NCBI RefSeq assembly: GCF_020382885.2
Contig: NC_058501.1
Coordinates: forward strand, 15,328,501 to 15,392,500
DNA from: Scatophagus argus
Taxonomy: Eukaryota > Chordata > Actinopteri > Scatophagidae
DNA: 64,000 bases
Direction: 5' to 3'
Below, piece by piece: positions 45,223 through 57,359 of this stretch. The notes under the pieces are model-generated. The model saw only the letters and a program-made list of their open reading frames with translations. It made no database searches and was not told the DNA's origin. Made by a program: the position numbers and the translations under genes. Positions within the stretch are counted from its first letter, which is position 1; every line of letters starts with the position of its first letter.

Positions 45223-48200
45223 TCAGGCCCTGCGCTCTACTGGCTGTTGCAGACACACTTCGCTACCAGCTGATACAATGGGCAGTCTGTTGTCCATGTG
45301 GTAGCTGATCAGGTGACTCACACTTTCAAACCGATGGTCTTTCGTACGGACCTACAAGACAAAACAACATATTAAAAAGGGAACTTTAAAAACATACACA
45401 ACAATGATACTTTAAAATGGCCCTTGCTTCTCTCTTGCCCTTATGATCTCCTCCGCCTCGACTCACCACTCCTTCAGGGTCGACTAATAGCAGGTGTTTG
45501 GGCTGACCCCCCTGCTGTCCCGTGAGGACGTACTGCCCAGGCGTGGTCCCAGACTCTCTCACAAGAAAGTCCCCGTCGCGGGTCAGCAACCTCTCTGCTT
45601 CCCTGCGACTTAAGCTACCGTGGAACCAGGCCTCACACTGCAGCTGCTGCACCAGAGAGGGTGCTGCTGTCACTGAGCCACCGTGCCCAGAGACCCCCAG
45701 GGCATCATCAAATGGCTCTTGAGAAATAAACACACACACATAAATTTGTTTATTGTATTTCTCTGTTGAAAACTTTGAATGCATTCCTATATAGGGGGAA
45801 AAAACATTTGTCTTTTCCTATTGTCTGAAAATGAATGTCCAAGTGAACCACATGGCTTCTGACAGCTGTGTGCCATACACTGATAGTGGACTGTATCTTT
45901 AATATGAAAAGCTTTACACAGCCAACCAATCATGTTACATAAAATGCCCCTGTAATGGACAAAGGCACTCTAATTCCCTTATCTTCCTTCAAGACTGCCT
46001 TCTGTAGGAAGCTCCACTCTGCAATTAGCCTGTCATATGGAATGTACAGCACACACTACTCTGCCCATTTCTTCAGTCAATAATTAACTCCTATTATTTC
46101 ACATGGTAAAACAATTGGACATTCACGTTACCAGTAATTACCATTACAACCCACATATCTTGTCATTTACAAGAAAGTATGTTATCACCTTTTCCAGTTG
46201 TTTAGTTTGGAAACAAGTGAGCAAGTTATCCACACGTATTCTCTACAATGTTGTTTTCCAGACAGAAGTCCACTTCAGCTTGATTTCCAAACTAGTATTA
46301 TAGTATATAGTATAGATATTCTCAGCAAAACACAGACAGACTGGGCAAGGCACTTACTCATGTCAAAAGCATCTCTGTGAGCATTTCCATTGGCTGCAGC
46401 TGGGGGGCGGGGTTTATCCACATTGACGTATGAAGGGTCATCAAACATTCCCCCTTCTTTTGCTCCCACTAGACAGGGAAAAATGTGACATTGGTGACCT
46501 TGGTACATCATGTGCATTAAATGCAGTTTTAACCACCCGTGACAAGATCAAATAAAACAACAACAACAAATTAAACAACACAGCAAAGAGAGGAGAGTGG
46601 AGAAAATGTGTGGCTGAAATCTGTCCTAACTGAGACAGGTTAACAGCCTTAGTCTTTCCCTTTCTCCTGATTTACAGTGACTGACAGAAATGCAGACAAA
46701 GGGGCTGAGATAGAGCTCACCTGGCAGAGGCGGCAGCGGCTGCTTGTGAATGTCATTCTGACCTGGCTGTCCATAAGGCTGCAAACACAGAGGCACATAT
46801 ACAAATAGTAACTCACAGCCACATGTGGGCATACTCTGGTGTACAAACACAAATACATTTCTATTAAAGGAATTACAGTAATTCAATGATGATTTAAAAC
46901 CGAGTGATCCCAGCTGGGTTGCTGCTGCTTTACACATTTTGAGGTTGAGAAAATGCCAGTTTTGTTTTTTATATTCCCTTCAGGTGTACAATCTTAAATG
47001 CTGTATGAGTTTGGATGTGAAAAATGTGTATGAGTGTCCTGCCCTCACCAGTGTGGCACCCGGGCGGGTCCTCATGTCAATCAGGCCACCAGGGGGAGGC
47101 TGTTTTCCAGGGAAATTATTATAGTAAGGGACCTCAGGAGGAGGAGCAGCCTCATCATCCTCCTCCTCCCATGCAGAGCCGTCAAACGGAGCCATTCTTG
47201 GAGAAAAAACAAGAACACATGATGGGTGACAAACTCAAACAGAAGCTCATTTTTGGCCTAATTTGAGTGACATTTATCTTATTTACCTGTCATGGGGTGT
47301 GACCAGTTTGGGGGGGTTCTTTAGGTACTGTTTAAAACGCAGCTCGAAGGCCTGGCCGATAGTGCTGATGACTTCCTGGGCTAAACCCTCAGAACACTCC
47401 AGGATATGACACGCTTAAGGAGAGGAGGCACAAATGACTAATAAGAAAGCTGCTGCAACACGTACTTGAGGGAAATACGCACTCAGTTAGACAAATATCT
47501 CAATACAGGCAAAGTAGAAAACTGTGTATGCACGTACATTTACATTCGCAGCACTCACTTTTTCAGTTTCAGTGCCACAAAATACAGAATTTCACAGAGA
47601 ACATAAAATGCGCTGAATGTGAACAGAACAGAGATTTTCAATATATTTTTCTCAGCTGCTCCTGAGCTCTTTAAGCTTGAAGCCAAAAATAGTAAGTTTT
47701 TTCCCTCCCTTTGCCATCATTGCATGGAAAATCAAGCCACCCGTTCACATATTTAACACATAATCATCAATAAAGCAGATTCTGCCAGACTATTAAAAGT
47801 AGTTCTGTTACTTTGCTATGCCTATTAAGTGGTAAATGTACTGTTTCTTCCTTTGCTTTGCACACTGGCTCTGTAATGTCCCAGCTCCAGTGAGCGGTGT
47901 ACCAAATCCAAAGGATAATTAAAAGAAAAAGAAAAAGGCAAAAAAAAAAAAATAGTCATTTCATTTACTTAATAGGATTCATTTATATTTTAATAAAAAC
48001 AGCTTAATCATATTTATTTACAGTATCTGCTGAAAGTGCAATCGAAAATCCTGTTTCATCCAATGAGACTGAATGTAGACTGAAAGAACATTTGTGACTC
48101 ATGCACCAATGGACCATGAGCACTACTCAAACCAAGGACCTAAAAAAGTTAAGCAACACAATTTTTTTTAAGAGTCTATGTGGTCAGATGCTGCCTGAGT

Positions 48201-48620
48201 GAAGGTGTCACTTTGCTCACCTCTCTGGTTGACTGGGTCTTTGGCCACATATGCTACGTACTCAGCCGTGTCCTGAGGGACACAGGGTAAGACAGTTAGG
48301 GATGGAGGGGAGGGGGAAAATTTGATAGAAGGAAAAGGTGAAGGGCAGGTTTAGGACAGAGAGGTTGAAAAGAAGGAAAGGAACAAGATAAAGCAAAGGC
48401 TGCACTCTTCAATAATGACAAAAGTTAAAAACACACACTGAAGTGAAGGAGAAATAACAGGAAGGCATGAGATGAAGTTTGGAAGAGAAGGACCAGAAAA
48501 CTAGCAAGGCAGCAATGAAGTGAGCGGTATTCATAGGAACAGACAATGTCAGAAGACAGGAAGGAAGGATATGCAGGCTGAAAAAAGATGAAAAAGGGCC
48601 AAAGTGAGATTTGAGCTGAG

Positions 48621-48699
<79 letters not shown>

Positions 48700-50819
48700 G
48701 TGTTGGGTGACTCACTGGGTCTCCTCCAGAAGCGAAGGAGATGGACTGCATGTGATGATTGGCGATTATCTGTGGAGAAAAAGAAAGAAAGGAAGAGGGA
48801 GAGGAGGGAGAGAGAGAGAGACAGAAGGAGAGCACGTGGGTGACATGAAGTATGTGGGAAGTGAGATGAGAGCACATGGATGGAGAGACAAATGTGGAAT
48901 CATTACTGAGAAAAGTGCTTTTTCCTCCATTGAGCGCCATCAGCTGCAGCAGAGATAAAAACTAAGTATGGACAATGGATGGAACACCTTTTTAACAGTC
49001 TGCAGCAACCGCCCATGACGGATCAATAACAACAGCAACACTTGCTAATGCTTCGTGCACCGTGTGTGGTTTATACACACTCTGAGGCTTTATTTCTGAA
49101 TGGATATGTGTGCACTGGCTGTTTCCTCGCGCTACATGTTAATGTGTACACGCTGCACTACTGTATATCATCTCCCCAAAGAAATACTCATCGTTCAGCA
49201 GCTATTAACTCATTAGAAGTCTAGGAGGAGGATTACATCCTGTGCAGTGGAGATGCAGGGCTGAAGATGATGGTTCAGGGGGGTTCTTGCATGCAGCATC
49301 CAGGATGCGCATAAGCTCTAAATTTACCTGGGATTTCCCTGAACGCACTGATGACCACACTACTAAAATAATAGTGGCGCGATATATTATAAAGATACTT
49401 CCTGGACGTCAAAATATATTTAAAAGATTATATACAGTATATATATATATTTTACATTGTTAAGGTCAACTATAATCTGTATATCATTAATTTGAGTGTG
49501 AAAGCAGTGAAAACATGCATCTTTTGACTTGATCATAAAACTAACTGGGTAGGTAATTCAGATTAGTGGATCTACTGTAATGTGTAATGAAACATAACAG
49601 TAAAATGGAAATTATATAAGAACTTCTGCAGTTGATCTTTTAAAAATATGTCTGTTTAATCCTTAAAGCCACGCAAAATCTCTCAAGCAAGAGAGATGTC
49701 CAGGTTTACTCTGCTTCAGTAAACTGCACAGGCTAAGTGCACTCTGGATACCGAACAGACCTTTGGCTATGACTGAACTCAAACAATCATCATCATCAGA
49801 TGCATGTATGACTCACAGTTTCTAAGAAAAATACACACAACAGTAAGCTGGTCTCAGTCTAACCTGTTTGCAGTCGCAGGCCAGCAGGTTGAGGCTGCTG
49901 GTCGAGATGGTGAGGCTGATTGTCATGCCAGCAAACTGAAGGTTACTCTTCCCCAGGATGGAGGTCAGGCAGCGAGAGGTAGGCTGTGAAAGGAGAGGGA
50001 TGCGGGTTATGAATGGCAAAACACACAAGGTGCACAAACAGAAAACAACTGGCCTGTTTTTTTGAGCACGACAGCCCATTGAGTGCTCCCTGGCTGTGCA
50101 TGAGCATGTGGGCGTATGTGTGGAAATGCCTGTGTGTGTGGGAGTGGAATAACAGCTGCGATTGTGAAAGTGATCTCATCCCCAAGGCCAACTGTGACCA
50201 ATGGGGAGTTGATGGGACAGTCTGCATACTGTAGGCTGGACGCAGAGCATCTTGTTGACCATGCCAGCACTTCTGTGCCAGTGTCAGTTTACCGCAATCC
50301 TCCGCCTGTTCTCATGGCTTTTGTCCATATCTGCCCCAGAATTTTTGGCGCATGCTGTGAGAAAAAGGCGTTACGACAGGATGCACATGCTCAGCCACAT
50401 TAACCTCAGTCCAGCCAAATCAGACGGACTAGACTACTTAAATCTATTCTGGTTTGCAACCTATAACTGTTTTGTCTGGTGCGCTGCACTGCCAGACATT
50501 CCTTGGTCAAAACTTTCTCTAGCAACAGGCTGCTGGATTTAGCCACCTGTTTTATGGACTGTTTGGGTGGATGTTTTTAGTTTTACAGGAATACTGTGCA
50601 CAGACATACAGTCTTTAAACAGCAGAGCTGTGTCTGCTAATCTGTAGTGCTCCTTTGGCCTGACACTGGCTCCACGCAAGCTACTACTTCACCTCCCCAG
50701 CCTCCCTTGTGACAGGAGGGAGGGAAACAGAGTGATTGGTAATTACCTGTGAGTAGTCTGCTAACCACAGAAGTGTACAATCAGCCTAAATCAGGATCTG
50801 TGTGTGTGTGTGAGTGTGA

Positions 50820-50853
<34 letters not shown>

Positions 50854-52410
50854 AACAGAGTGTGTGACTGAACTGGCCACAGAGTGGACAATCAAGCTAA
50901 ATCCAGCTCTTATCCAGAAAACCATTCCCACTGCCGCCCACTTAAGCCGTATAAATAAATAATGCTCTGCAAGGGTGTGGGCTGGTGTGTGTGGTGTGTA
51001 CCTTTCTCCTTCGCTGGGCTCCTTTGGCTCCGGGCACTGCCTCGCACACCACAGAGATAGCCTCCCTGAAACATTAACAACATCCAAGTGTTGCAATAGC
51101 ATGTCATTAACCCCTACACCTTCCCAGATTCACAATTATGTGGATTAAATGAGAGCTGGCAGCTGCTTATTGAATTTATTGTCCCTGCTGGCAACTGTAC
51201 TACAGAAACCAGAAAGGAAACCACCAGGATTCCAGGACATACTAATTTAGGGTGTGGGAAAGGCATGTATTCATACACACACGCACATATGAGCAGACAC
51301 TGACACAGGAAGAAACATGCAAGCAAGTGAGCAAAGGAGAGCGGAAGCTGGACAGAAAGTTAGCAAGCAAGCAGACAAGGACATATATAAGAAGTGAGCG
51401 GTGTGTGAGCAATAGTCTAACCTCACTATTACCATTTCATCTCCCCATGACACAAATGAGAAATGAGATGAGAGAAACGTCAGCAGCAGATGAAAAGCCG
51501 TGCAATCTTACCTTGTGACCTGAGTTCTGGTGTTGAAGTCCAGCGCTCGCATCGACTGTAGTACCTCCACGCAACCCATGTACTGCCCAGGAAACAGGAA
51601 GGCAACACATTAGTGTCAGACATTTCCTATATCACAGTCCCATTGGACAGATGGAACAGAGCAGAGGAAGAAAGCAATGGCGCCCTTCCCTCATTTCCGT
51701 ATCAGTTTCTACAAATGTGAAAGAAGTACATGCACACGAAAAGAAACTGACTGGAAACAGAAATGTGTCATTATATTTTATAGTGAGGTATTAGTGCGAG
51801 TGTGCCAGCCACTTACCCGTACAGTGTAAGAAACACCGGTGGTGCTGACCACACTGTCGGAGTGCAGCCAGCCTCGGGTCGGCTTGTTGACGAAGGAGCC
51901 ATGTCGCGTCCACTCATCTCCTCCCAGCTGCCCTCCTTCCACCCGTGCCCTCCTGGACGCCCCTCCCAGCCGGTTCATGTCCTGCAGAGGAGGTCGGGGA
52001 GGGGGAGAAGGAGCGGTTAGAGGGGGTAGCGGGTGATGAAGCGGAGGGGAGGAGCTAGAGCTACTCCTGTCGTCCCCAGAGGACTCAACAGGCGCCTGAG
52101 AGTGCTGCTGTCTGCTCGAGGCCTTGAGTCCTGGGAGAAGAGTGGCAGAAACACCCAGACGAAGGGATCCCATCCTGGGGAAAAAGGAGCAGAGTGTGGT
52201 GGGACTGTTCTCAGCTGGGCGAGGAGAGGAGGGGGGCAAGATGGGAGTGAGAGAGGAAGAAGAGAGAGAGGAAGGTAAACCAGGGGAGGGAGTAAGCGGG
52301 GTGGCAGGGCTGGAGGGAGGGAACGAAGATGGATTGGAGTTTGTTTCATCAGTTGAGCTCAGCGATTCACTCCGAAAGTGGGTGTATTTGGTTTTTGGGA
52401 CAAGCTCCAT
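45223..52410 (-). CDS. shc1: SHC-transforming protein 1 (p66/p52 adaptor)
   Basis: Adaptor that links activated receptor tyrosine kinases to Grb2/SOS and Ras; in mammals the p66 form also affects oxidative stress responses. Twelve exons: 52410-51817, 51582-51512, 51065-51002, 49983-49864, 48769-48716, 48272-48221, 47413-47287, 47196-47049, 46778-46721, 46468-46358, 45717-45467 and 45351-45223. They join in frame to 1779 nt, 592 residues (human p66, 583). The first exon encodes the CH2 region ([12 protein letters not shown] conserved). The p52 start is the internal ATG at 51978 (MNRLGG). The PTB domain runs from about the end of exon 1 to exon 47413. The CH1 region has YYNNFPGK (47115-47126) and DDPSYVNV (46422-46430), the equivalents of Y239/Y240 and Y317. 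The SH2 domain ([21 protein letters not shown]) ends with [11 protein letters not shown]. The p46 initiator Met is absent. Confidence 0.96.
48624..48700. repeat. (AG)n microsatellite in shc1 intron
   Basis: A nearly pure AG tract of about 75 bp immediately downstream, on the minus strand, of the shc1 exon at 48769-48716, starting only about 15 bp from the donor site. Confidence 0.95.
49984..51001 (-). other. shc1 intron with no additional gene
   Basis: Intron between the exons ending at 51002 and starting at 49983. A TG/AG tract lies at about 50800-50850. ORFs here are short and lack recognisable motifs. Confidence 0.8.
51976..51999 (-). promoter_or_regulatory. Splice acceptor embedded in the p66 coding exon at the p52 start
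   Basis: On the minus strand a CT-rich run (CCCCGACCTCCTCTGCAG) ends at 51982, three bases before the p52 ATG at 51978. It is an excellent 3' splice site lying inside the p66 reading frame, where it encodes PRPPLQ-D-M. In mammals the p52/p46 mRNA uses a separate promoter and first exon that splices into this exon; the site here fits that arrangement. Confidence 0.7.
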
Positions 52411-53392
52411 GATGAATCTGCAGTGTCAGTTTTATATCCGCGCAAGTCCACGCAAGCTCTAGTGATGCAATTAAAGTCTCGTTGTCTCAGCATTCAAAGT
52501 GTTTCTTGAAAAGGACACACAGCCATCTGTCTGTATCCCTTGGTGTAAGAGCTGCATCCATCTGTCTGGTTGTCTGTCCTCCACTGCTTACCAGGCAGCC
52601 AAAACAAAACTGCTTCAAAAACAGCTTCACCCACGATGAAAGAAATGGTGCAGAGGAAAAGTTTGGTGTCCCAGTTACTGGTCGAATGCAGATGAAAAAA
52701 GTTTGTTTTTAGTGCACCGGTGCAGATCATGTTGTCGTCAGTTCACTTTTCAGATCTGCATCCATTGTCATCGTCAGTTCCCAGGGACTGATGATGACAT
52801 GGTCTTAGCTCTCCACAAAGTGTTCATGTTGGTGTTTTTGCCAGAATGTAAAACAATATCTGTGAGTATCTTGTCCCAGTTTAATAGCGTCTCAGTGAGG
52901 GCCAGTTATCCAGCTGTCGCCAGCACCATGGAGAATCAACACCAGTGATTGTCTCTCAACGCCCCCTCGCATTTGTGTCTTACAGCACTTGTGCGTGATG
53001 TGTTTACATGCGTGTAAGGCAGTATAAACCTTCCCTGCCCACAATGCTTCTTAGATTATCTGTGTATGTGTGTGTTGGCGTGTGCACAAGCACGTGTGAA
53101 GCGGCTCTCCTTGGCAGCTCTATCCTGCTTGACAGAGGCTCATAAAAATCCTATTAGAAAGCAACGAGGGAATCGCAAGGAGGCTGCGAGCACTAGTACA
53201 GCAGCAACACACGCACAGTATACACAGTTCCAATTGGTCAGTACCACAGCAAGCACCTGCAGAGCTCAATGGAGCCCAGAACTGCTAAAAAAAGAGAGAG
53301 GAGGCTTACTGAAGTATGGCTAGTATCCAACGCACGCTTTCTCTAAAGCCTACTTTTTCAAGTGTTCTCAAATCTTTCAATGGATTTCTCTT

Positions 53393-53791
53393 TCACTCCC
53401 TCTCTCTCTTCCTCCAAATGGTTTCATGTCCTCTCTGAATAGCCCTCGCTCTTTCCCTCCCTGTATCTCCCTCTTCTTCTTCTTCTTCTCTCCTCTTCCA
53501 GATCACCTCTGGCACAGTCTCGTTCCCTTTCTCTGCACCTTTTCGTGCCCTCTCTCTGTCTCCTCTCTTCTCCTGGAAACCCTCGCGCTTCCTCCACACG
53601 ATGTACTCTGCCAACCTCTGTCTCTCCAACGCCTCCGCCCTCTCCCGCGCCACCACTTCCTCTCTCCTCTTCCAGATGATCTCTCGCTCCCCCTCACCCC
53701 CTCCCTCGTCTGCTCGCCCGTTCTCCAGGCTGTCCTGTTTAACAGTCCCTCTGTCTAGTGTATTAATGGTGAGCCCTGTCTTTCTGCCTCT
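53393..53791 (-). CDS. Unidentified Arg/Glu-rich ORF with W-centred repeats (uncertain)
   Basis: An open frame of about 132 codons with no ATG, bounded upstream by an in-frame TAG at 53794-53792 and ending in TGA. It contains four imperfect repeats of 26-32 residues around the core I-[IV]-W-[KR]-[RK]-[RK]: EIIWKRRE, YIVWRKREG, VIWKRREE and TIWRKRERE. Three of the repeats carry RERA. The plus strand is CT-rich, so part of this may be purine-tract artefact. However, the tryptophan positions are held while the surrounding codons vary. No family was recognised and no convincing splice acceptor with a pyrimidine tract was found. It could be part of an unknown gene, an exon of a longer shc1-side transcript, or chance. 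Confidence 0.25.
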   Translation of the reverse strand, partial: RGRKTGLTINTLDRGTVKQDSLENGRADEGGGEGEREIIWKRREEVVARERAEALERQRLAEYIVWRKREGFQEKRGDRERARKGAEKGNETVPEVIWKRREEEEEEGDTGRERARAIQRGHETIWRKRERE

Positions 53792-55927
53792 CTAACTTTC
53801 AGACTGGGGATGGCTAGAGGTTAGGCATGGTCACCTATATAGACACCAGCAGAAAACAGAAAGAAAAAACAAGTTAGTACTTAAGACTGGGCCAGCAGAG
53901 TTAGGCCCGTTCCTGACTGAAGTTCCTGATATGGCTAAAAGTGAGGCTGCCTTGGTTCAAGTGTGTTCCCTAAGACCGGCCACCTCAGTTCGGATGTTTT
54001 TTTTTGTTTTCCTGGAGCACCATTAGAAAGTGGTAGGTTGATTCTGAGATGTTGTCTGTGTCTGATACAGTGATACACACTGCAGTAGCACAATGGTGAT
54101 GTAACATCGGAGAATGTAGGTCATTGGCTGATGACGACTACCGGTGGGCTTGTTGTGATGGTAATGGGACCTGATTGGTCCGGTTTGAACTCCCAACCCA
54201 GGGTTCCCTGAATGGTGCTGGATGCTCATCAGAGTTGAACATGAACTCACGTACCCAGCTGGGAATGCTCAGTCAAAACCGCAATCTGCTGTTATGTTGA
54301 TCTCTCTACGCACCTCTTCTCTTACCCTGTTGCTTTCTCACTGCCCGGTTCAAATAACAAGCCCAGATTGTAGTCGGTTACCTGAGAGAGGAGCGTTGAC
54401 ACAGCCCCATATGATATGAACAAGCCAGGTGTTATGTTCTGGAACCTCTTCCTTATCTAAGGCAGGGCTTATCAAGCAGCAAGTTAGCTCTCAGTTCTAC
54501 CACAGACTACAGTGCAGACAACATCTAATACCTTGTATTCTGCATAGACCAACCTAGAAGGCAAACAACAGTCTGTTTACATTAACAGTCTAGCAGAGTC
54601 ACAAAATCCCACAAACAAAATAGTGTGCAGCAGGTTGACCTCAGTAGGAGGTAAGGCTACACCTACAATCCTGCAGCAAGCTGGCTAGTCTACACCTCAG
54701 TGCTGTAGAGGCACTAGCCATATTTACAATCTGTTAACCTTTACTCTCTTAAAGGAGAGCAAGGTTTACACACACACCTTGCCTAGACCACTTACACAAT
54801 GTTGTAAATTTGGCACCAATGTATCAGTGATGCCAAGCGAAAAGGTTGGTTTTTCCACTCGCTAACATTTCATAACTTAACTGTGTCTGAAGTAAAACGG
54901 GCCAGCTTGTAGTGGGCGCTGGATGCATGGCAAAGGAACAGTCGCCTACACCAGTCTAGCACCACAGAGGGATTGTCTAGCAATTCTAGCTAGTCATCCA
55001 TCTGGTCTTGGCCAAAAGCACCATGGAGGATCCAGTCACACTCATGCCCTGCCAGACAGGCTGGGATAATCTCCAGAAAGCTGTAAAGAAGTATGGCTGG
55101 GAAAGTCACAAAAAACACCCGCTATTTAGACAATCAAAGAGCATGCAGAAGAAACAAAACAGTCTGTCACATCACCAATAAAACCAGAAATTAGTCTTCA
55201 GAGGAAAGTAGCACTTAAAGAAGGCAAAAGATCCAACAGAAATGGATTTGTTAACACTAGAGTGGAGAAATCCAGGTGTGTTCTCTTACACAGGGGTGCG
55301 GAAATGCTCTGTGGGCACAAGTTAACCCTCACATTTCCCGAGGATACTTCAGTTCACAGAACATAGTGAAGGTCAGGTGACTGCAGAGCAGATGACTCTC
55401 TACATGAGGAGAAATCCTGAGTCACCTACACACAGGCAGCAACAAGAACAGACTGTCACGAACACAGCACGCCTAATGATCAGTGATTAGTGGCCTTGAG
55501 GCCAACAGCAGCTGCACAAAATGATATGTAAAAGTGCAACCCGTACAATAATATCATTTATCCAGTCATTCCTGACAATGGCACATAAGCGTGATGATAG
55601 TTGCCATTGACAAAAAGGTGAGATTGGGACAAACGGGAGTGAGCCGGCGCGCACAAGGCAAACACGCAGAATGGGGAGGGGGAGACAGGTGACCTGAAAC
55701 AACCCTGATTCTCAGAGACCGCTGAGCTCCGCATAGACAAAGACAGTCTAGTAAAGGAAAAAAACCTAAGAAAGAAAGTCTAAAAACTGCACACAACCAT
55801 GGACTAATCGAGTCTACTGTCTTTTATCTACTAAATATATACAATTACCTAATGGAACAGCACCAGTTTTAAAAGATAAGACAAGAAAAATGAACTTTAC
55901 ATCTTGTTCTGTCTGCAGCCGCCGTCC

Positions 55928-55941
55928 GTTGCTATGGCAAC
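55928..55941. promoter_or_regulatory. X-box-like palindrome (RFX-type site)
   Basis: GTTGCTATGGCAAC is two perfect 5-bp inverted arms (GTTGC/GCAAC) around TATG and matches the RFX transcription-factor consensus very closely. It lies in otherwise unassigned DNA about 3.5 kb upstream of shc1. Confidence 0.5.
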
Positions 55942-57327
55942 AGACATTAAAAGAGATGCCTGCGGAGGATATATACAGAGAAGTCCCGCCAGCTACAGAA
56001 ATCTTCAGACAAAGAGATAACTGCTTTGTCAAATCACATGGCACCAATTAGATGTTGCATGAAAGGCTCCACATTAGAGCTTCTTTTTCAGCAAACAGGA
56101 GAAAAAAACTACAGACTCCAAGGAAAATCAATAGGTTTCAGGAAATGATCAAACTTTGAGCAGCGTCGCGCCAGCCATAAAACCCAATCAATGTTGACAT
56201 CCCATGTCTGCTGCATGCACTGACTCAACTATGACATGTAAAACTGTTGGATATTATTTCAAAAGAACTATAATAATTTTCCAAGTAACGGTATAAACAA
56301 CAATAACAATTTACTTATTTAAAAAAACTGTGATGTTTAGAAAACTTGCATAAAAACAACCTGAATATTCTGAGCAGCGACTAACAAAGATAATGACTGT
56401 ATAACATCCTGTAGAGTATATGCCTATAGGGAATAGAAAATCAGAAGTCACAAAGAGAGTCTATATTTACAAAAAAAAAAACAAAAACCTCAAATTATTT
56501 TGTATAAAGTGAGTCTAATCAGTTTCTTTGTTTTTGCTAATGAATGGTAAAGCATGAACAGTAGTTCCTTTTTTGGTTTAAAGAGCATACAGTTGGTAAT
56601 CCACAGCGATTCAACTAAAGCTGGGCTCACATGAGAACCACATTAATGTTTAAACTGCCACAGACTGTCCGGTCATCCGTCCTCTCCTTCCTTTTTCTGG
56701 CTCTCTCATCCGTCCACTCCCTGAAAAAACGTGCTTCTCCTCTGATCCGCTCTTCCGCTCGATTAATTCACAAAGTCACTGCCGGCAGCTCCTCTCCATC
56801 TATCCTCTCCTCCGTTTGGCTGCCTCCTCTTCTCTTCCCTCCTCTGTCTCTCTCTCTCTCTCTCTTTCAGCAGATGGTGAAAAGGCAGTACTGCCAGGAT
56901 GGACAATGGCACTCCTTCATTGTGCTCCTCTTCTCCCCTCAAGTCTGTCTCTCATTCCCACTTTCCTTCCACCTCTGTCTGTTAGAGGGACGATCACGCT
57001 GTCTGTCCTCCCCTCCTCCCAGTCTGGGTGGGTGATGCCTCCCATTTTCTCTCTTACCGTCTCTCTCTCTCTCTCTCTCTGTATCGCTCTCTCTTGCTGT
57101 CACACACACATACACTCGCGGCTGCTGCTTCTGCCCTCCCCACCTCCCATCCTACCTCCTTCCTGTTTCCTCCCCTTCCCCCCATCTCCTCTCTGCAGCC
57201 TCAGTCATTTAACAGTGTACATGTGTATGCACAGCAAGATGCAGTGCTCCTGCACATTAATGCACACACTCCAAGGGGAGATGGAGATGTGGAAGAAGGG
57301 AGGAAGAGGAAAAATAGAGATGGGGGG

Positions 57328-57359
<32 letters not shown>

